From an uncultured Clostridia bacterium (GTDB taxonomy: Bacteria > Bacillota > Clostridia > TANB77 > CAG-508): a DNA stretch of 56,712 nucleotides. Under the pieces are notes generated by a model. The model ran no database searches. It was not told where the DNA came from and saw nothing but the letters and a program-made list of their open reading frames with translations. Position numbers and translations under genes: made by a program. This document shows positions 1 to 7,238 of this stretch, one piece after another (the stretch's first letter is position 1; every line of letters starts with the position of its first letter). The stretch is from NCBI GenBank assembly GCA_910589185.1, contig CAJUSU010000008.1, forward strand, positions 1 through 56,712, in the 5' to 3' direction.

Positions 1-61
1 ATAAATTTATAAAATAGGACTTGACAAAGATTAGATAGTCAATTTATAGAAAGGAAAGAAA

Positions 62-313
62 ATGATTGATATTAAATTTATAAAAAGTGAAAATAGAGCA
101 GTGGCTTATGACAATGAGATGGAAATTGGTGAATGTGAATTTGAGGAATTAGAGGATACATGGAATATAATTCATACTGGAGTAGACAGTAAATATCAAG
201 GACAAGGAATTGCAAAAACATTAGTAAAATGTGTTATTGAAAACTCAGAAAAATACAATAAGAAGCTTATTGCAGATTGTTCTTATGCAAAAAAGGTATT
301 AGAAACAAACTAA
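62..313 (+). CDS. Small GNAT-family N-acetyltransferase (83 aa)
   Basis: A short GCN5-related acetyltransferase of the YjdJ-like group. The acetyl-CoA binding signature is visible as YQGQGIAKTLV (about residues 45-55), preceded by the HTGV strand and followed by a helix and an ADCSYA strand, the usual C-terminal part of these mini-GNATs. At 83 residues it is close to the normal size for the group, so it is not obviously truncated. The start is supported by AAAGGAAAG a few bases upstream. The substrate cannot be read from the sequence. It stands alone on the plus strand, before the type III toxin-antitoxin locus. Confidence 0.8.
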   Translation: MIDIKFIKSENRAVAYDNEMEIGECEFEELEDTWNIIHTGVDSKYQGQGIAKTLVKCVIENSEKYNKKLIADCSYAKKVLETN

Positions 314-366
314 CAGTATACTTTTAAAAATTTTACATAAAATATAATCATTAATACTATTCATTC

Positions 367-396
367 TTGACAAGCATAAACGTCAGAGTGTATAAT
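367..396 (+). promoter_or_regulatory. Strong sigma-A promoter of the antitoxin RNA
   Basis: TTGACA (367-372), an 18-base spacer and TATAAT (391-396): both hexamers match the consensus. Transcription would begin near 403, just before the first 63-base repeat, so this promoter drives the repeat RNA and, by read-through of the following terminator, the toxin gene. Confidence 0.85.
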
Positions 397-404
397 ATTA
401 ATAG

Positions 405-530
405 CAAATGTATTTCGCCACCCTATTGGCGTAGCTTTGAAAAATAAGTAATAAATGAGTAGGTGAACAAATGTATTTCGCCACCCTATTGGCGTAGCTT
501 TGAAAGATAAGTAATAAATGAGTAGGTGAA
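405..530 (+). repeat. Two 63-bp direct tandem repeats
   Basis: Unit 1 is 405-467 and unit 2 is 468-530. They differ at one base (AAAAATAAG against AAAGATAAG), and a third unit begins with CAAAT at 531-535. Each carries a 5-bp stem, 6-base loop hairpin. No ribosome binding site or open frame runs through them, which fits an RNA role. Confidence 0.9.
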
Positions 531-545
531 CAAATATTTATATGG

Positions 546-577
546 GGGTACTTTATTAAAAGTACCCTTTATTATGT
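546..577 (+). terminator. Intrinsic terminator between antitoxin RNA and toxin
   Basis: GGGTACTTT (546-554) pairs with AAAGTACCC (559-567) and is followed by a T-rich tract. It sits immediately upstream of the toxin's ribosome binding site (GGAGG at 581-585). It would set the excess of antitoxin RNA over toxin mRNA, as in other type III systems. Confidence 0.85.
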
Positions 578-593
578 TTTGGAGGAAAAATAG

Positions 594-1145
594 ATGCAAA
601 TTCAAAAGGGATATTTTTATTTTATTAAAGATGACTACTATGAAAAAGTACAAGATTTGGAACTAATGCAAAATAAAGAAAAAGGAATTAAAAGACCTTG
701 TTTTTATTGTTTAAGAGATATATCATTAGACTATTTATATTGGCTTATTCCAATTAGTTCAAAGGTAACAAAATATAAAGCAATATATGATAGAAAAGTA
801 CAAAAACAAATAGAAAATAAGAAGTTCCCTAAAGTCGATACTTTAGTTTTGGGAAAAGTAAACAACGAGAATAGAGTTTTCTTAATCCAAAATATGTTTC
901 CAGTAATAGAAGAATTTATTAGTGATACCTATATAACAAATAATGCACCCGTAAGAATTGGTTATGAATTGCAAAAAGAAATAGAAGCTAAAGCTAATAA
1001 GGTTTTAGCATTAGTAAAAAGAGGAAATAGAGGGCTAGTATTTCCAAATATAATGAAGATAAAAAAGATTATGATAGAAGAAAAACGAAAGAAAAACGAA
1101 AGAATAACAGCACAACTAATCGTTGATATCTCACTCAACGATTAG
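594..1145 (+). CDS. Type III toxin-antitoxin endoribonuclease toxin, ToxN/CptN-like
   Basis: A 183-residue protein resembling the ToxN/AbiQ/CptN endoribonuclease superfamily. It opens with the strand GYFYFIKDDYYEKV, has RPCFYCL near residue 37, then IPISSKVTKYKAIYDRK (about 52-68), which resembles the conserved P-[LI]-[ST]-S-x-x-x-K-x-K active-site patch, followed by RVFLIQNMFPV. Length is normal for the family (about 150-185). ATG 594 has GGAGG eight bases upstream. The gene follows the tandem-repeat RNA and terminator, the expected partner arrangement. Family members act as plasmid stabilisers or abortive-infection phage defence. The last codons lie inside the downstream terminator hairpin. 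The superfamily is fairly sure; the CptN subgroup is tentative. Confidence 0.75.
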   Translation: MQIQKGYFYFIKDDYYEKVQDLELMQNKEKGIKRPCFYCLRDISLDYLYWLIPISSKVTKYKAIYDRKVQKQIENKKFPKVDTLVLGKVNNENRVFLIQNMFPVIEEFISDTYITNNAPVRIGYELQKEIEAKANKVLALVKRGNRGLVFPNIMKIKKIMIEEKRKKNERITAQLIVDISLND

Positions 1146-1158
1146 TTTGTTTACTTTT
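1115..1158 (+). terminator. Terminator overlapping the toxin stop codon
   Basis: ACTAATCGTTGA (1115-1126) and TCAACGATTAGT (1135-1146) are perfect complements around an 8-base loop and are followed by TTGTTTACTTTTTT. The toxin's TAG (1143-1145) lies in the second arm. Confidence 0.85.
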
Positions 1159-1202
1159 TTAAATAATACTTCTATAATAATATTCAAAAGGGGGAAGATA
1201 TT

Positions 1203-1718
1203 ATGGACCAAGTAAAGGTAGGAAAATTTATTTCTGAATGTAGGAAAGATAAAAATATGACACAATCTCAATTAGCAGAAAAGTTAAACATTACAGACAG
1301 AGCAATCTCAAAATGGGAAACAGGAAAAGGAATGCCAGATTCATCTATTATGCTTGATTTATGTAATGAACTTAGTATTAGTGTTAATGAACTATTAAGC
1401 GGGGAGAAAATTAAAATGGAGGAATATCATCAGAAAGCAGAAGAAAATTTGGTCAAGATGAAACAAAGTGAAGAGAAAATAGAAAAGACTATGCAAATAA
1501 TGCAAAATATTGCATGCGCAGCATGTGTTATCTTTAGTATAATCACTATTACTATTTTTATTATTCATATGGCTATGAATTATTTTTATCCAGAAACTTA
1601 TAATGGAGAGATATTTGAATGGATACAACCATTAACCATTATTTTAGCTTTTATATTTTGCTTTACTAGTGGAATACTTGCATTTAGAGAAAAGTATGTA
1701 ATTAAAGAAAGAGATTAA
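1203..1718 (+). CDS. XRE-family helix-turn-helix regulator with C-terminal membrane segments
   Basis: Residues about 8-62 form a Cro/C1-type helix-turn-helix (MTQSQLAEKLNITDRAISKWETGKGMPD), followed by a charged, probably coiled linker (about 70-98) and two hydrophobic segments (about 103-125 and 142-160). Such membrane-tethered XRE regulators are common in Firmicutes; the ligand or target is unknown. A GGGGGAAG motif precedes ATG 1203. It follows the toxin but is separated from it by a terminator, so it is probably an independent unit. Confidence 0.75.
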   Translation: MDQVKVGKFISECRKDKNMTQSQLAEKLNITDRAISKWETGKGMPDSSIMLDLCNELSISVNELLSGEKIKMEEYHQKAEENLVKMKQSEEKIEKTMQIMQNIACAACVIFSIITITIFIIHMAMNYFYPETYNGEIFEWIQPLTIILAFIFCFTSGILAFREKYVIKERD

Positions 1719-1728
1719 AAAATAAGAG

Positions 1729-1759
1729 ATGAGTACATTTTAGAATGTGCTCATTTTTT
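1729..1759 (+). terminator. Intrinsic terminator
   Basis: ATGAGTACATT (1729-1739) pairs with AATGTGCTCAT (1744-1754), one G-T pair, followed by TTTTTT. It ends the XRE regulator transcript. Confidence 0.85.
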
Positions 1760-1884
1760 AGAGAATGCTTGTCATTTGTTAAAGTATATGTTATTATGCT
1801 AAATAATTATAGTCATTTAATTTAAGTCATTGAGCGACTCTGCTCAAATTATCCAATAAGAAATTACAGTAAAGAAGGTGAGAT

Positions 1885-2142
1885 ATGCCAACGATTAGTA
1901 TGTTTTATGGTATTCTTATTAGAATGTATTATGATGACCATCAACCACCACATTTCCATGCTTATTATAATCACAAAGAAGCCATATTTACTTTAGATGG
2001 AAAATTGATAAAAGGGGATTTTCCAAAAAAGCAATTGAAATTAGTGGAAGCTTGGAGTATAATACATAAAGAGGAATTAGAAGCGAATTGGTTGTTATGT
2101 GAAAATTATGAAGAACTATTCAATATTCAACCATTATCTTAA
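1885..2142 (+). CDS. DUF4160 domain protein (85 aa)
   Basis: A complete DUF4160 protein: MPTISMFYGILIRMYYDDHQPPHFHAYY is the family signature, with a conserved D-x-x-x-P-H-F-H element (about 19-26) that looks like a metal or active site, followed by a short helical end. The start has AAGGTGAG upstream. It is followed after 15 bases by a DUF2442 gene. The DUF4160-DUF2442 pairing recurs across bacteria and is often suspected of being toxin-antitoxin-like, but no biochemical role can be assigned from sequence. Confidence 0.85.
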   Translation: MPTISMFYGILIRMYYDDHQPPHFHAYYNHKEAIFTLDGKLIKGDFPKKQLKLVEAWSIIHKEELEANWLLCENYEELFNIQPLS

Positions 2143-2157
2143 ATAAAGGGGACAAAT

Positions 2158-2397
2158 ATGAATAGAATAAAAGAGGTAAAAGCCTTAGAAAATTATCAAA
2201 TATTAGTTACATTTGATAATGGAGAAAAAAGAATAAAAGATATGAAACCATATTTAGAAAAGGGAGTTTTTAAAAAACTAAAAAATCAGGAATTTTTTAA
2301 GTCTGTAAAAATAGCTTATGGAACTATTACATGGGGTGAAAACATTGACTTGTGTGCAGATAGCATATATGAAACAAGTTTTATTTACAATGAATAA
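2158..2397 (+). CDS. DUF2442 domain protein (79 aa)
   Basis: A single DUF2442 domain: an N-terminal strand pair (VKALENYQILVTFDNGEKRIKDM), then PYLEKGVFKKLKNQEFFKSVKI and the terminal TITWGENIDLCADSIYE, where W-x-x-x-x-D is typical of the family. It lies in an operon with the DUF4160 gene, with AAAGGGGAC before its ATG, and a terminator follows directly. Function is unknown. Confidence 0.85.
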   Translation: MNRIKEVKALENYQILVTFDNGEKRIKDMKPYLEKGVFKKLKNQEFFKSVKIAYGTITWGENIDLCADSIYETSFIYNE

Positions 2398-2408
2398 ATG
2401 ACTATAAT

Positions 2409-2446
2409 AACAGAAGTGACATACAAGGTTACTTCTGTTTATGTTT
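2409..2446 (+). terminator. Intrinsic terminator after the DUF4160/DUF2442 pair
   Basis: AACAGAAGTGAC (2409-2420) and GTTACTTCTGTT (2428-2439) form a stem with one G-T pair; TATGTTTTAT follows. Confidence 0.8.
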
Positions 2447-2464
2447 TATAAAAGGAGGAAACTT

Positions 2465-2848
2465 ATGAAAAAAGGTATGAAATGGGTAGTTAGAATTATA
2501 TTAGGAATAGTAATTTTATGGTTAACTATTTTTAGCATTGACTTTTTAAGATGTCTTAGTTTAAGAAAGCCAATATTTGTTTTAGTACCATTAAAAACAG
2601 GAATGGCAACCACAGATGGAAGTGAACATTTTTCTTGTACTTGTTTAGGATACAATGTGAATTACAGCACTATTCCAACTACAAATGGTAAAAAACAAGT
2701 AACTTGGGTAGAATTTATTATGTTTGGAAAACGTATTATGTCTAAGAGTTTATATGAAAAAGAAGAGGACAAGCTAGAGAACAACACAAGAACAGAACCT
2801 TATGAAAATATGGAAGGAATATTAGTAACAACTAATATAGAAAATTGA
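2465..2848 (+). CDS. Hypothetical membrane-anchored protein (127 aa)
   Basis: Unrecognised. ATG 2465 is chosen because AAAGGAGG lies just upstream; an earlier in-frame ATG at 2441 lacks a binding site. Residues about 8-26 (WVVRIILGIVILWLTIFSI) form one membrane helix after a basic start. The rest is probably extracytoplasmic, with two close cysteines (CTC, near residue 57) and a charged C-terminus. A TfoX-N gene follows 18 bases downstream, so they may be co-transcribed. Confidence 0.55.
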   Translation: MKKGMKWVVRIILGIVILWLTIFSIDFLRCLSLRKPIFVLVPLKTGMATTDGSEHFSCTCLGYNVNYSTIPTTNGKKQVTWVEFIMFGKRIMSKSLYEKEEDKLENNTRTEPYENMEGILVTTNIEN

Positions 2849-2866
2849 AAGAGAGGGATTTATAAT

Positions 2867-3172
2867 ATGGCAACAACAAAAGAATACAGAGATTTTATAC
2901 TAGAACAATTATCATTATTAGAAAATATCACTTGTAGAGCAATGATGGGAGAATATTTACTCTACTATAACACCATTTTATTTGGCGGAATTTATGACAG
3001 CAGACTTCTTATTAAAATTGTAGAAAGCAACAAAAAATATAATATGAAAGAAGCTATACCATACAAAGGTGCTAAGCCTATGTACATGGTAGAAGATATA
3101 GATAATCGTGAAATGATAAAGGATATTGTAATAGATACTTGCAAAGATTTACCTATCAAGAAGAAAAAATAA
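2867..3172 (+). CDS. TfoX N-terminal domain protein
   Basis: A 101-residue protein matching the N-terminal domain of TfoX/Sxy. MATTKEYRDFILEQLSLLENITCRAMMGEYLLYYNTILFGGIYDSRLLIKI shows the typical helix, R-x-M-x-G-E-Y turn and G-G-I-x-x-x-x-L-x-I-K strand. Only the N-terminal domain is present, as in many Firmicute stand-alone copies. In Gammaproteobacteria full-length TfoX/Sxy controls competence; that role should not be transferred here. It ends beside the WYL-regulator operator. Confidence 0.8.
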   Translation: MATTKEYRDFILEQLSLLENITCRAMMGEYLLYYNTILFGGIYDSRLLIKIVESNKKYNMKEAIPYKGAKPMYMVEDIDNREMIKDIVIDTCKDLPIKKKK

Positions 3173-3174
3173 AT

Positions 3175-3192
3175 ATGACGTGTAGATGTCAT
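3175..3192. promoter_or_regulatory. Dyad operator ATGAC-N8-GTCAT upstream of the WYL regulator
   Basis: The inverted pair ATGAC...GTCAT lies 33 bases before the regulator gene. The same motif with the same spacing recurs at 4114-4131, in front of the downstream operon, which suggests the regulator binds both. Binding is inferred from the match only. Confidence 0.6.
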
Positions 3193-3224
3193 ATTTATGT
3201 GATATAATCATCTAGGGTGAGAAA

Positions 3225-4112
3225 ATGCAAATTAATCGATTATTTGAAATAGTGTATTTATTATTAGAAAAAGAAACTGCCACTGCAAAAGAATTGGCAG
3301 AGCATTTTGAGGTATCAGTCAGAACCATATATAGAGATATTGATATTTTAAGTACAGCAGGCATTCCTGTATATACCAACAAAGGAAAAGGTGGAGGCAT
3401 TAGCCTACTAGATAACTTTGTATTAGACAAATCTATCCTATCAGAAGAAGAACAAAATCAAATTATATTTGCTCTGCAAAGTTTAGAGAAGTTAGATAAA
3501 AATAGTGAGAAAAAAGCCTTAGAAAAAATGAGCAGACTATTTCATAAACAAGCAAGAAATTGGATAGAAATAGACTTTTCCAATTGGGACAATGAAAACA
3601 AGAAATTTGAAAGGATAAAACAGGCGATATTAAATAGACAAGTAATAGAGTTTACCTATTTTAACTCTTATGGAGAAGAAAGAAAAAGGCAGGTTGAGCC
3701 ATTACAAATTTGGTTCAAAGATAAAGCTTGGTATATCAAAGCATTTTGCAGAGTGAAGCAAGATTATAGGATATTTAAAATTGCTAGAATAAGAGAAATA
3801 AAAATATTGGACGAAATCTTTGAAAGAGAACTCCCACAAGAGCAAGAAAGAAAACCTTATGATATCAAATTCATCTCTTTAAAACTAGAGATATCCAAAG
3901 AGAAAGCATATAGAGTATATGATGAATTTGAAAAGGAAAGTATAACTCAAAAAGAAGATGGCAATTTTATCATTCATGTGGACTATCCTGAAAATGATTG
4001 GGTTTATGAATATATTTTATCTTTTGGAGAATATATAAAGGTAATAGCACCAGAATATGCCAAAGATATTGTAAAAGAAAAAATACAAAAAATGATAAAA
4101 AACTATTCATAA
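3225..4112 (+). CDS. YafY-type transcription regulator (DeoR-like HTH + WYL domain)
   Basis: The N-terminal 60 residues are a winged helix (TAKELAEHFEVSVRTIYRDIDILSTAGIPVYTNKGKGGGISL). A WYL domain follows (about 140-215: FTYFNSYGEERKRQVEPLQIWFKDKAWYIKAFCRVKQDYRIFKIARI), carrying the conserved aromatic and basic residues that bind oligonucleotide or other ligands. A WCX-type C-terminal extension covers about 220-295. Length (295 aa) is typical. It probably autoregulates and controls the following GyrI/GyrI/YoaP genes through the shared ATGAC-N8-GTCA sites. Confidence 0.9.
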   Translation: MQINRLFEIVYLLLEKETATAKELAEHFEVSVRTIYRDIDILSTAGIPVYTNKGKGGGISLLDNFVLDKSILSEEEQNQIIFALQSLEKLDKNSEKKALEKMSRLFHKQARNWIEIDFSNWDNENKKFERIKQAILNRQVIEFTYFNSYGEERKRQVEPLQIWFKDKAWYIKAFCRVKQDYRIFKIARIREIKILDEIFERELPQEQERKPYDIKFISLKLEISKEKAYRVYDEFEKESITQKEDGNFIIHVDYPENDWVYEYILSFGEYIKVIAPEYAKDIVKEKIQKMIKNYS

Positions 4113-4113
4113 T

Positions 4114-4131
4114 ATGACATACTGTTGTCAA
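4114..4131. promoter_or_regulatory. Second ATGAC-N8-GTCA dyad, upstream of the GyrI/YoaP operon
   Basis: ATGAC (4114-4118) and GTCAA (4127-4131) have the same eight-base gap as the site before the WYL regulator. A TATAAT-like hexamer follows at about 4143-4148, so binding here would overlap the promoter of the gene at 4170. Confidence 0.55.
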
Positions 4132-4169
4132 TTACACTTCTATATAATTGATAACAGGAGGTAAGAAAT

Positions 4170-4634
4170 ATGGAATATGAAATTGTAGAGTTAGAAGAAA
4201 AAGTTGTGGAAGGAATTGTAGTTAAAACTACTAATGAAAACGGAAAGTCTATGCAAGACATAGCAAATATGTGGCAAGCATTTTTTACACAAGGTGTATA
4301 TGAAAAAATTGAAAACAAGGTGAATGGTAAAACAATTGGCTTATATACAGATTATGAGAAAGATTACACAAAGCCATATAACTTTATGGTTTGCACAGAG
4401 GTAAGCAAGCAATCTGGGAATACAGAAAATAGAGTAGTGAAAATAATTCCAAAGGGAAAATATGCAAAGTTTGTTATTCACGGAGATATTCAAAATGCCG
4501 TAGGAAAAGCTTGGGGAGAAATTTGGAATATGGACTTAAATAGAAAATATACTTGTGATTTCGAAGAATACCAAAATAATTCAAGTGATATGCAAAATCA
4601 AGAAATTCATATTTATATAGCCATAGAAGACTAG
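4170..4634 (+). CDS. GyrI-like / AraC effector-binding domain protein
   Basis: A 154-residue single-domain protein of the GyrI-like (SOUL/AraC_E_bind) fold: EYEIVELEEKVVEGIVVKTTNENG at the start, IGLYTDYEKDYTKPYNFMVCTEV in the middle, and IPKGKYAKFVIHGDIQNAVGKAWGEIW near residue 100, the typical P-x-G-x-Y-x-x-F motif. These domains bind small hydrophobic ligands; some hydrolyse cyclopropanoid compounds. AGGAGG precedes the ATG. It lies upstream of a second GyrI-like gene and a YoaP acetyltransferase, a stress-type cluster under the neighbouring WYL regulator. Confidence 0.8.
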   Translation: MEYEIVELEEKVVEGIVVKTTNENGKSMQDIANMWQAFFTQGVYEKIENKVNGKTIGLYTDYEKDYTKPYNFMVCTEVSKQSGNTENRVVKIIPKGKYAKFVIHGDIQNAVGKAWGEIWNMDLNRKYTCDFEEYQNNSSDMQNQEIHIYIAIED

Positions 4635-4646
4635 AAAGAAGGAAAG

Positions 4647-5306
4647 ATGGAAAAGTTAGATTACAAAAAAGAATACAAAGATTTATATTTGCCCAAAACA
4701 AAACCAATGCTAATACAAGTACCGAATATGAAGTTCATTATGATAAAAGGTAAAGGCAATCCAAATAGTGAAAGTGGAGAATATCAAGAGGCGTTGTCTC
4801 TATTATATGCTTTGTCATTTACGATAAAAATGAGCAAGCTAGGAGAAAATCAAATAAAAGGATATTTTGAATATGTAGTTCCGCCACTAGAAGGGCTATG
4901 GTGGAATGAAGGAAATAAAACAGTAGATTATCAACAAAAAGAAAAGTTTGAATGGATATCGATGATAAGACAACCAGAATTTGTTACACAAGAAGTATTC
5001 GATTGGGCTTGCCAAGAAGTAAAGAAGAAAAAGGGACTAGAGGTTAGTAAAGCAGAATTTGTAGAACTAGAAGAAGGACTATGTGTTCAAATGCTACACA
5101 AAGGTTCTTATGATGAAGAACCTAAAACCATACAAGCAATAGAAGAATATATACAAGCAAACCAATTAAAAAATGATATTGGAAATAAGCTAAAAAGTGG
5201 AAGGGTAAGAAGACATCACGAAATCTATCTATCAGACCCAAGAAAAGCAAAGGCAGAGAATTTAAAAACAGTGATTAGAATACCAGTTGTAAGGGAGAAA
5301 GAATGA
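4647..5306 (+). CDS. GyrI-like small-molecule binding domain protein (219 aa)
   Basis: A longer GyrI-like family member: MEKLDYKKEYKDLYLPKTKPMLIQVPNMKFIMIKGKGNPN is the characteristic start. FEYVVPPLEGLWW (about 70-84), KFEWISMIRQPEFVT, VQMLHKGSYDEEPKTIQAIEEYI and RRHHEIYLSDPRKAKAENLKTVIRIPV (C-terminus) follow in the standard order. It is 12 bases after the first GyrI gene and overlaps the YoaP gene by four bases (ATGA), so the three are translationally coupled. The ligand is unknown. Confidence 0.85.
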   Translation: MEKLDYKKEYKDLYLPKTKPMLIQVPNMKFIMIKGKGNPNSESGEYQEALSLLYALSFTIKMSKLGENQIKGYFEYVVPPLEGLWWNEGNKTVDYQQKEKFEWISMIRQPEFVTQEVFDWACQEVKKKKGLEVSKAEFVELEEGLCVQMLHKGSYDEEPKTIQAIEEYIQANQLKNDIGNKLKSGRVRRHHEIYLSDPRKAKAENLKTVIRIPVVREKE

Positions 5307-6043
5307 ACGAATATATTAACTTAGATTTAGAAAATATAGAAAAGGAACATCTTTGTTGTGCCATAGGGGATAAAAAACATCAAGAGGGAGTAAATGCAAA
5401 AAAAGAATGGCTAAAACAAAGAATACAAGAGGGACATGTCTTCAGAAAGCTAAATGCAAAAGGTAAAATTTTTATTGAGTATGCACCATTGAAAAAAGCG
5501 TGGGTACCAATTACTGGACAAAATTTCATGTATATTTATTGCTTATGGGTAGCAGGTTCTTTTAAAGAAAAAGGATATGGAAAAGAGTTATTGGAGTATG
5601 CGATACAAGATAGCAGAGCAAAAGGAAAAAGTGGAATTTGTACCATTACTTCTAAAAAGAAAAAGCCTTTCTTATCAGAAAAAAATTTCTTTGAAAAGTA
5701 TGGATTTAAAGTGGTAGATAGCATTGGAGAATATGAATTACTAGCTTTGACTTTTCAAGGAGAGCCACCAAAGTTTACAGAAACAGCAAGAAAAATGCAA
5801 TGTGATACAACAGACTTTACCATTTATTATAGTCCAGAATGCCCATATACTTTAAACAGTATTAGAGAAATAGAGGAATATACCAAAGTTCAAAATATAC
5901 CCATCAACATTATTAAAGTAGACACTTTAGAAAAAGCAAAAAATGTACCTTGTGTTTTTAATAATTGGGCAAATTTTAAAGATGGACAATTTGTATCAAA
6001 TACTTTATTAAATAAAAATAGTTTTGAAAAATTAATCCAATAA
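5303..6043 (+). CDS. yoaP: YoaP-like GNAT acetyltransferase
   Basis: A 246-residue protein in two parts. Residues about 60-145 form a GNAT domain (CLWVAGSFKEKGYGKELLEYAI is the acetyl-CoA loop). The C-terminal third is the YoaP domain, beginning FTIYYSPECPYT with a C-P-Y-T thioredoxin-like turn and ending in a short strand/helix (NNWANFKDGQFVSNTLLNKNSFEKLI). Architecture and length match Bacillus YoaP. The start overlaps the previous gene's stop. Substrate unknown. Confidence 0.85.
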   Translation: MNEYINLDLENIEKEHLCCAIGDKKHQEGVNAKKEWLKQRIQEGHVFRKLNAKGKIFIEYAPLKKAWVPITGQNFMYIYCLWVAGSFKEKGYGKELLEYAIQDSRAKGKSGICTITSKKKKPFLSEKNFFEKYGFKVVDSIGEYELLALTFQGEPPKFTETARKMQCDTTDFTIYYSPECPYTLNSIREIEEYTKVQNIPINIIKVDTLEKAKNVPCVFNNWANFKDGQFVSNTLLNKNSFEKLIQ

Positions 6044-6052
6044 AATTTTGAA

Positions 6053-6081
6053 TTGATAATTATTTTTCTTTATGCTATGAT
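6053..6081 (+). promoter_or_regulatory. Sigma-A-like promoter
   Basis: TTGATA (6053-6058), 17 bases, TATGAT (6076-6081). It reads towards the membrane protein gene at 6138. TTGATAA near the -35 and TTATCAA at about 6105-6111 are inverted copies that could be an operator. Confidence 0.6.
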
Positions 6082-6137
6082 AGGTGTAGCAATAAGGAGA
6101 ATAGTTATCAATTTTTGTATAAGAATGGAGAGTGCTT

Positions 6138-6926
6138 ATGGGAAAGTTTTCAAAAAAGATGAAAAAGAAATATACTGAGACAAGCAAAAAGTCAATAGCA
6201 GTATATTTAGTATTAAGAATTTTAGTAGTTGTTAGTATGGTATTCCAAATCATATTGGGGAATTTTCAAAATGCAATGCTATGTATTGTGGCATTAATTT
6301 TATTTACCTTGCCAACTATTGTATCTGAAAAGTTCAAAATAGGAATACCAAGTTTGTTAGAAAGCATTATTTACTTGTTTATCTTTTCAGCTACCATTTT
6401 AGGAGAGATTAATAATTTTTATGGTCTTATTCCTTTTTGGGATACCATACTGCACACACTCAATGGATTTATATGTGCAGGAGTTGGATTTTCTTTGGTG
6501 GATGTTTTAAATCAAAATAGCAAAAAGATTCATTTATCACCAATGTATGTAGTTTTAGTGGCTTTCTGTTTTTCCATGACAGTAGGTGTATTATGGGAGT
6601 TTTGCGAATTTACAGCAGATAATGTGTTAAAAACAGATATGCAAAAAGATAGAATTGTACAAAGTATTGCAACAGTGGAGTTAAATACAGATGGTGAAAA
6701 TCATCCTGTGAAAATAAAGGAAATTGAAAAAACAGAGATTTATTCCAAAGATGGAACAGTCACAACAATAGAAAATGGCTATTTAGATATTGGTATCTAT
6801 GATACTATGAAAGATTTATTTGTAAACTTTATTGGAGCAATTGTTTTTTGTGGAATTGGATTCCTCTATATTAGAAATAGGGATAAATATCAATTTGCTA
6901 AGAATTTTGTTCCAGTGAAAGAATAA
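6138..6926 (+). CDS. Multi-pass membrane protein, possibly DUF2238/YjdF-like
   Basis: About 262 residues with five or six hydrophobic segments. ATG 6138 is preferred over an upstream GTG because GGAG lies at the right distance. FWDTILHTLNGFICAGVGFSLVDVL and the later VGVLWEFCEFTADN resemble the D-x-x-x-H and W-E motifs of YjdF/DUF2238 membrane proteins, but the match is partial. A soluble insertion (about 175-225) separates the last helix. A zinc-ribbon gene follows after 13 bases. Confidence 0.6.
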   Translation: MGKFSKKMKKKYTETSKKSIAVYLVLRILVVVSMVFQIILGNFQNAMLCIVALILFTLPTIVSEKFKIGIPSLLESIIYLFIFSATILGEINNFYGLIPFWDTILHTLNGFICAGVGFSLVDVLNQNSKKIHLSPMYVVLVAFCFSMTVGVLWEFCEFTADNVLKTDMQKDRIVQSIATVELNTDGENHPVKIKEIEKTEIYSKDGTVTTIENGYLDIGIYDTMKDLFVNFIGAIVFCGIGFLYIRNRDKYQFAKNFVPVKE

Positions 6927-6939
6927 GGAGGAATTTATT

Positions 6940-7143
6940 ATGTCAGAGTGGAAATGTGTGAAATGTGGAAATACAGGTTTTGAAAAAGATCAATTTCAGG
7001 CAACAGGAGGAAATTTTGCCAAATTATTTGATGTGCAAAATAAAAAGTTCATTACAGTAAGTTGTACGAAATGTGGTTATACAGAAATTTATAAAACAAC
7101 AACAGATGCTGGAATGAATGTATTAGACTTTTTGATGAATTAG
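6940..7143 (+). CDS. Small zinc-ribbon protein (67 aa)
   Basis: Two CxxC knuckles (CVKCG near residue 6 and CTKCGY near residue 43) bracket a short GGNFAKLFDVQNKKFITVS strand pair, forming a compact zinc ribbon. Proteins of this kind are common in Firmicutes without assigned function and may bind nucleic acid or metal. AAGGAGG precedes the start. It is probably co-transcribed with the membrane protein upstream. Confidence 0.75.
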   Translation: MSEWKCVKCGNTGFEKDQFQATGGNFAKLFDVQNKKFITVSCTKCGYTEIYKTTTDAGMNVLDFLMN

Positions 7144-7238
7144 AAAAATCTAATAGATAACTTTAGTTGTAAAGGAAAGAATGATATGGAGGAAGACTTT
7201 CAAAAAAGAATAAGACATGACATATGAAAGGGGAAAAT

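Larger units (their letters stand above)
403..577 (+). ncRNA. Candidate type III antitoxin RNA (tandem-repeat, ToxI/CptI-like)
   Basis: Between a consensus promoter and a rho-independent terminator lie two near-identical 63-base units (405-467 and 468-530, one A/G difference) and the start of a third. Each unit contains the hairpin CGCCA-CCCTAT-TGGCG. Its loop (CCTA) is complementary to TAGG near the end of the same unit, which would close a pseudoknot. Promoter, tandem repeats, terminator and then a ToxN-like gene is the defining layout of type III toxin-antitoxin loci, where the RNA is cut by the toxin at each repeat and folds onto it. The unit is longer than the 34-58 bases I associate with known families. 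Identity is inferred from layout and fold. Confidence 0.75.

Noticed and set aside
405..530. CRISPR array
   Set aside because: Two directly abutting 63-bp units without spacers, followed by a terminator and a ToxN-like gene; this is a tandem-repeat antitoxin RNA.
405..577. Riboswitch or T-box leader
   Set aside because: No known aptamer core or T-box sequence could be matched; the duplicated unit and downstream toxin fit a type III antitoxin.
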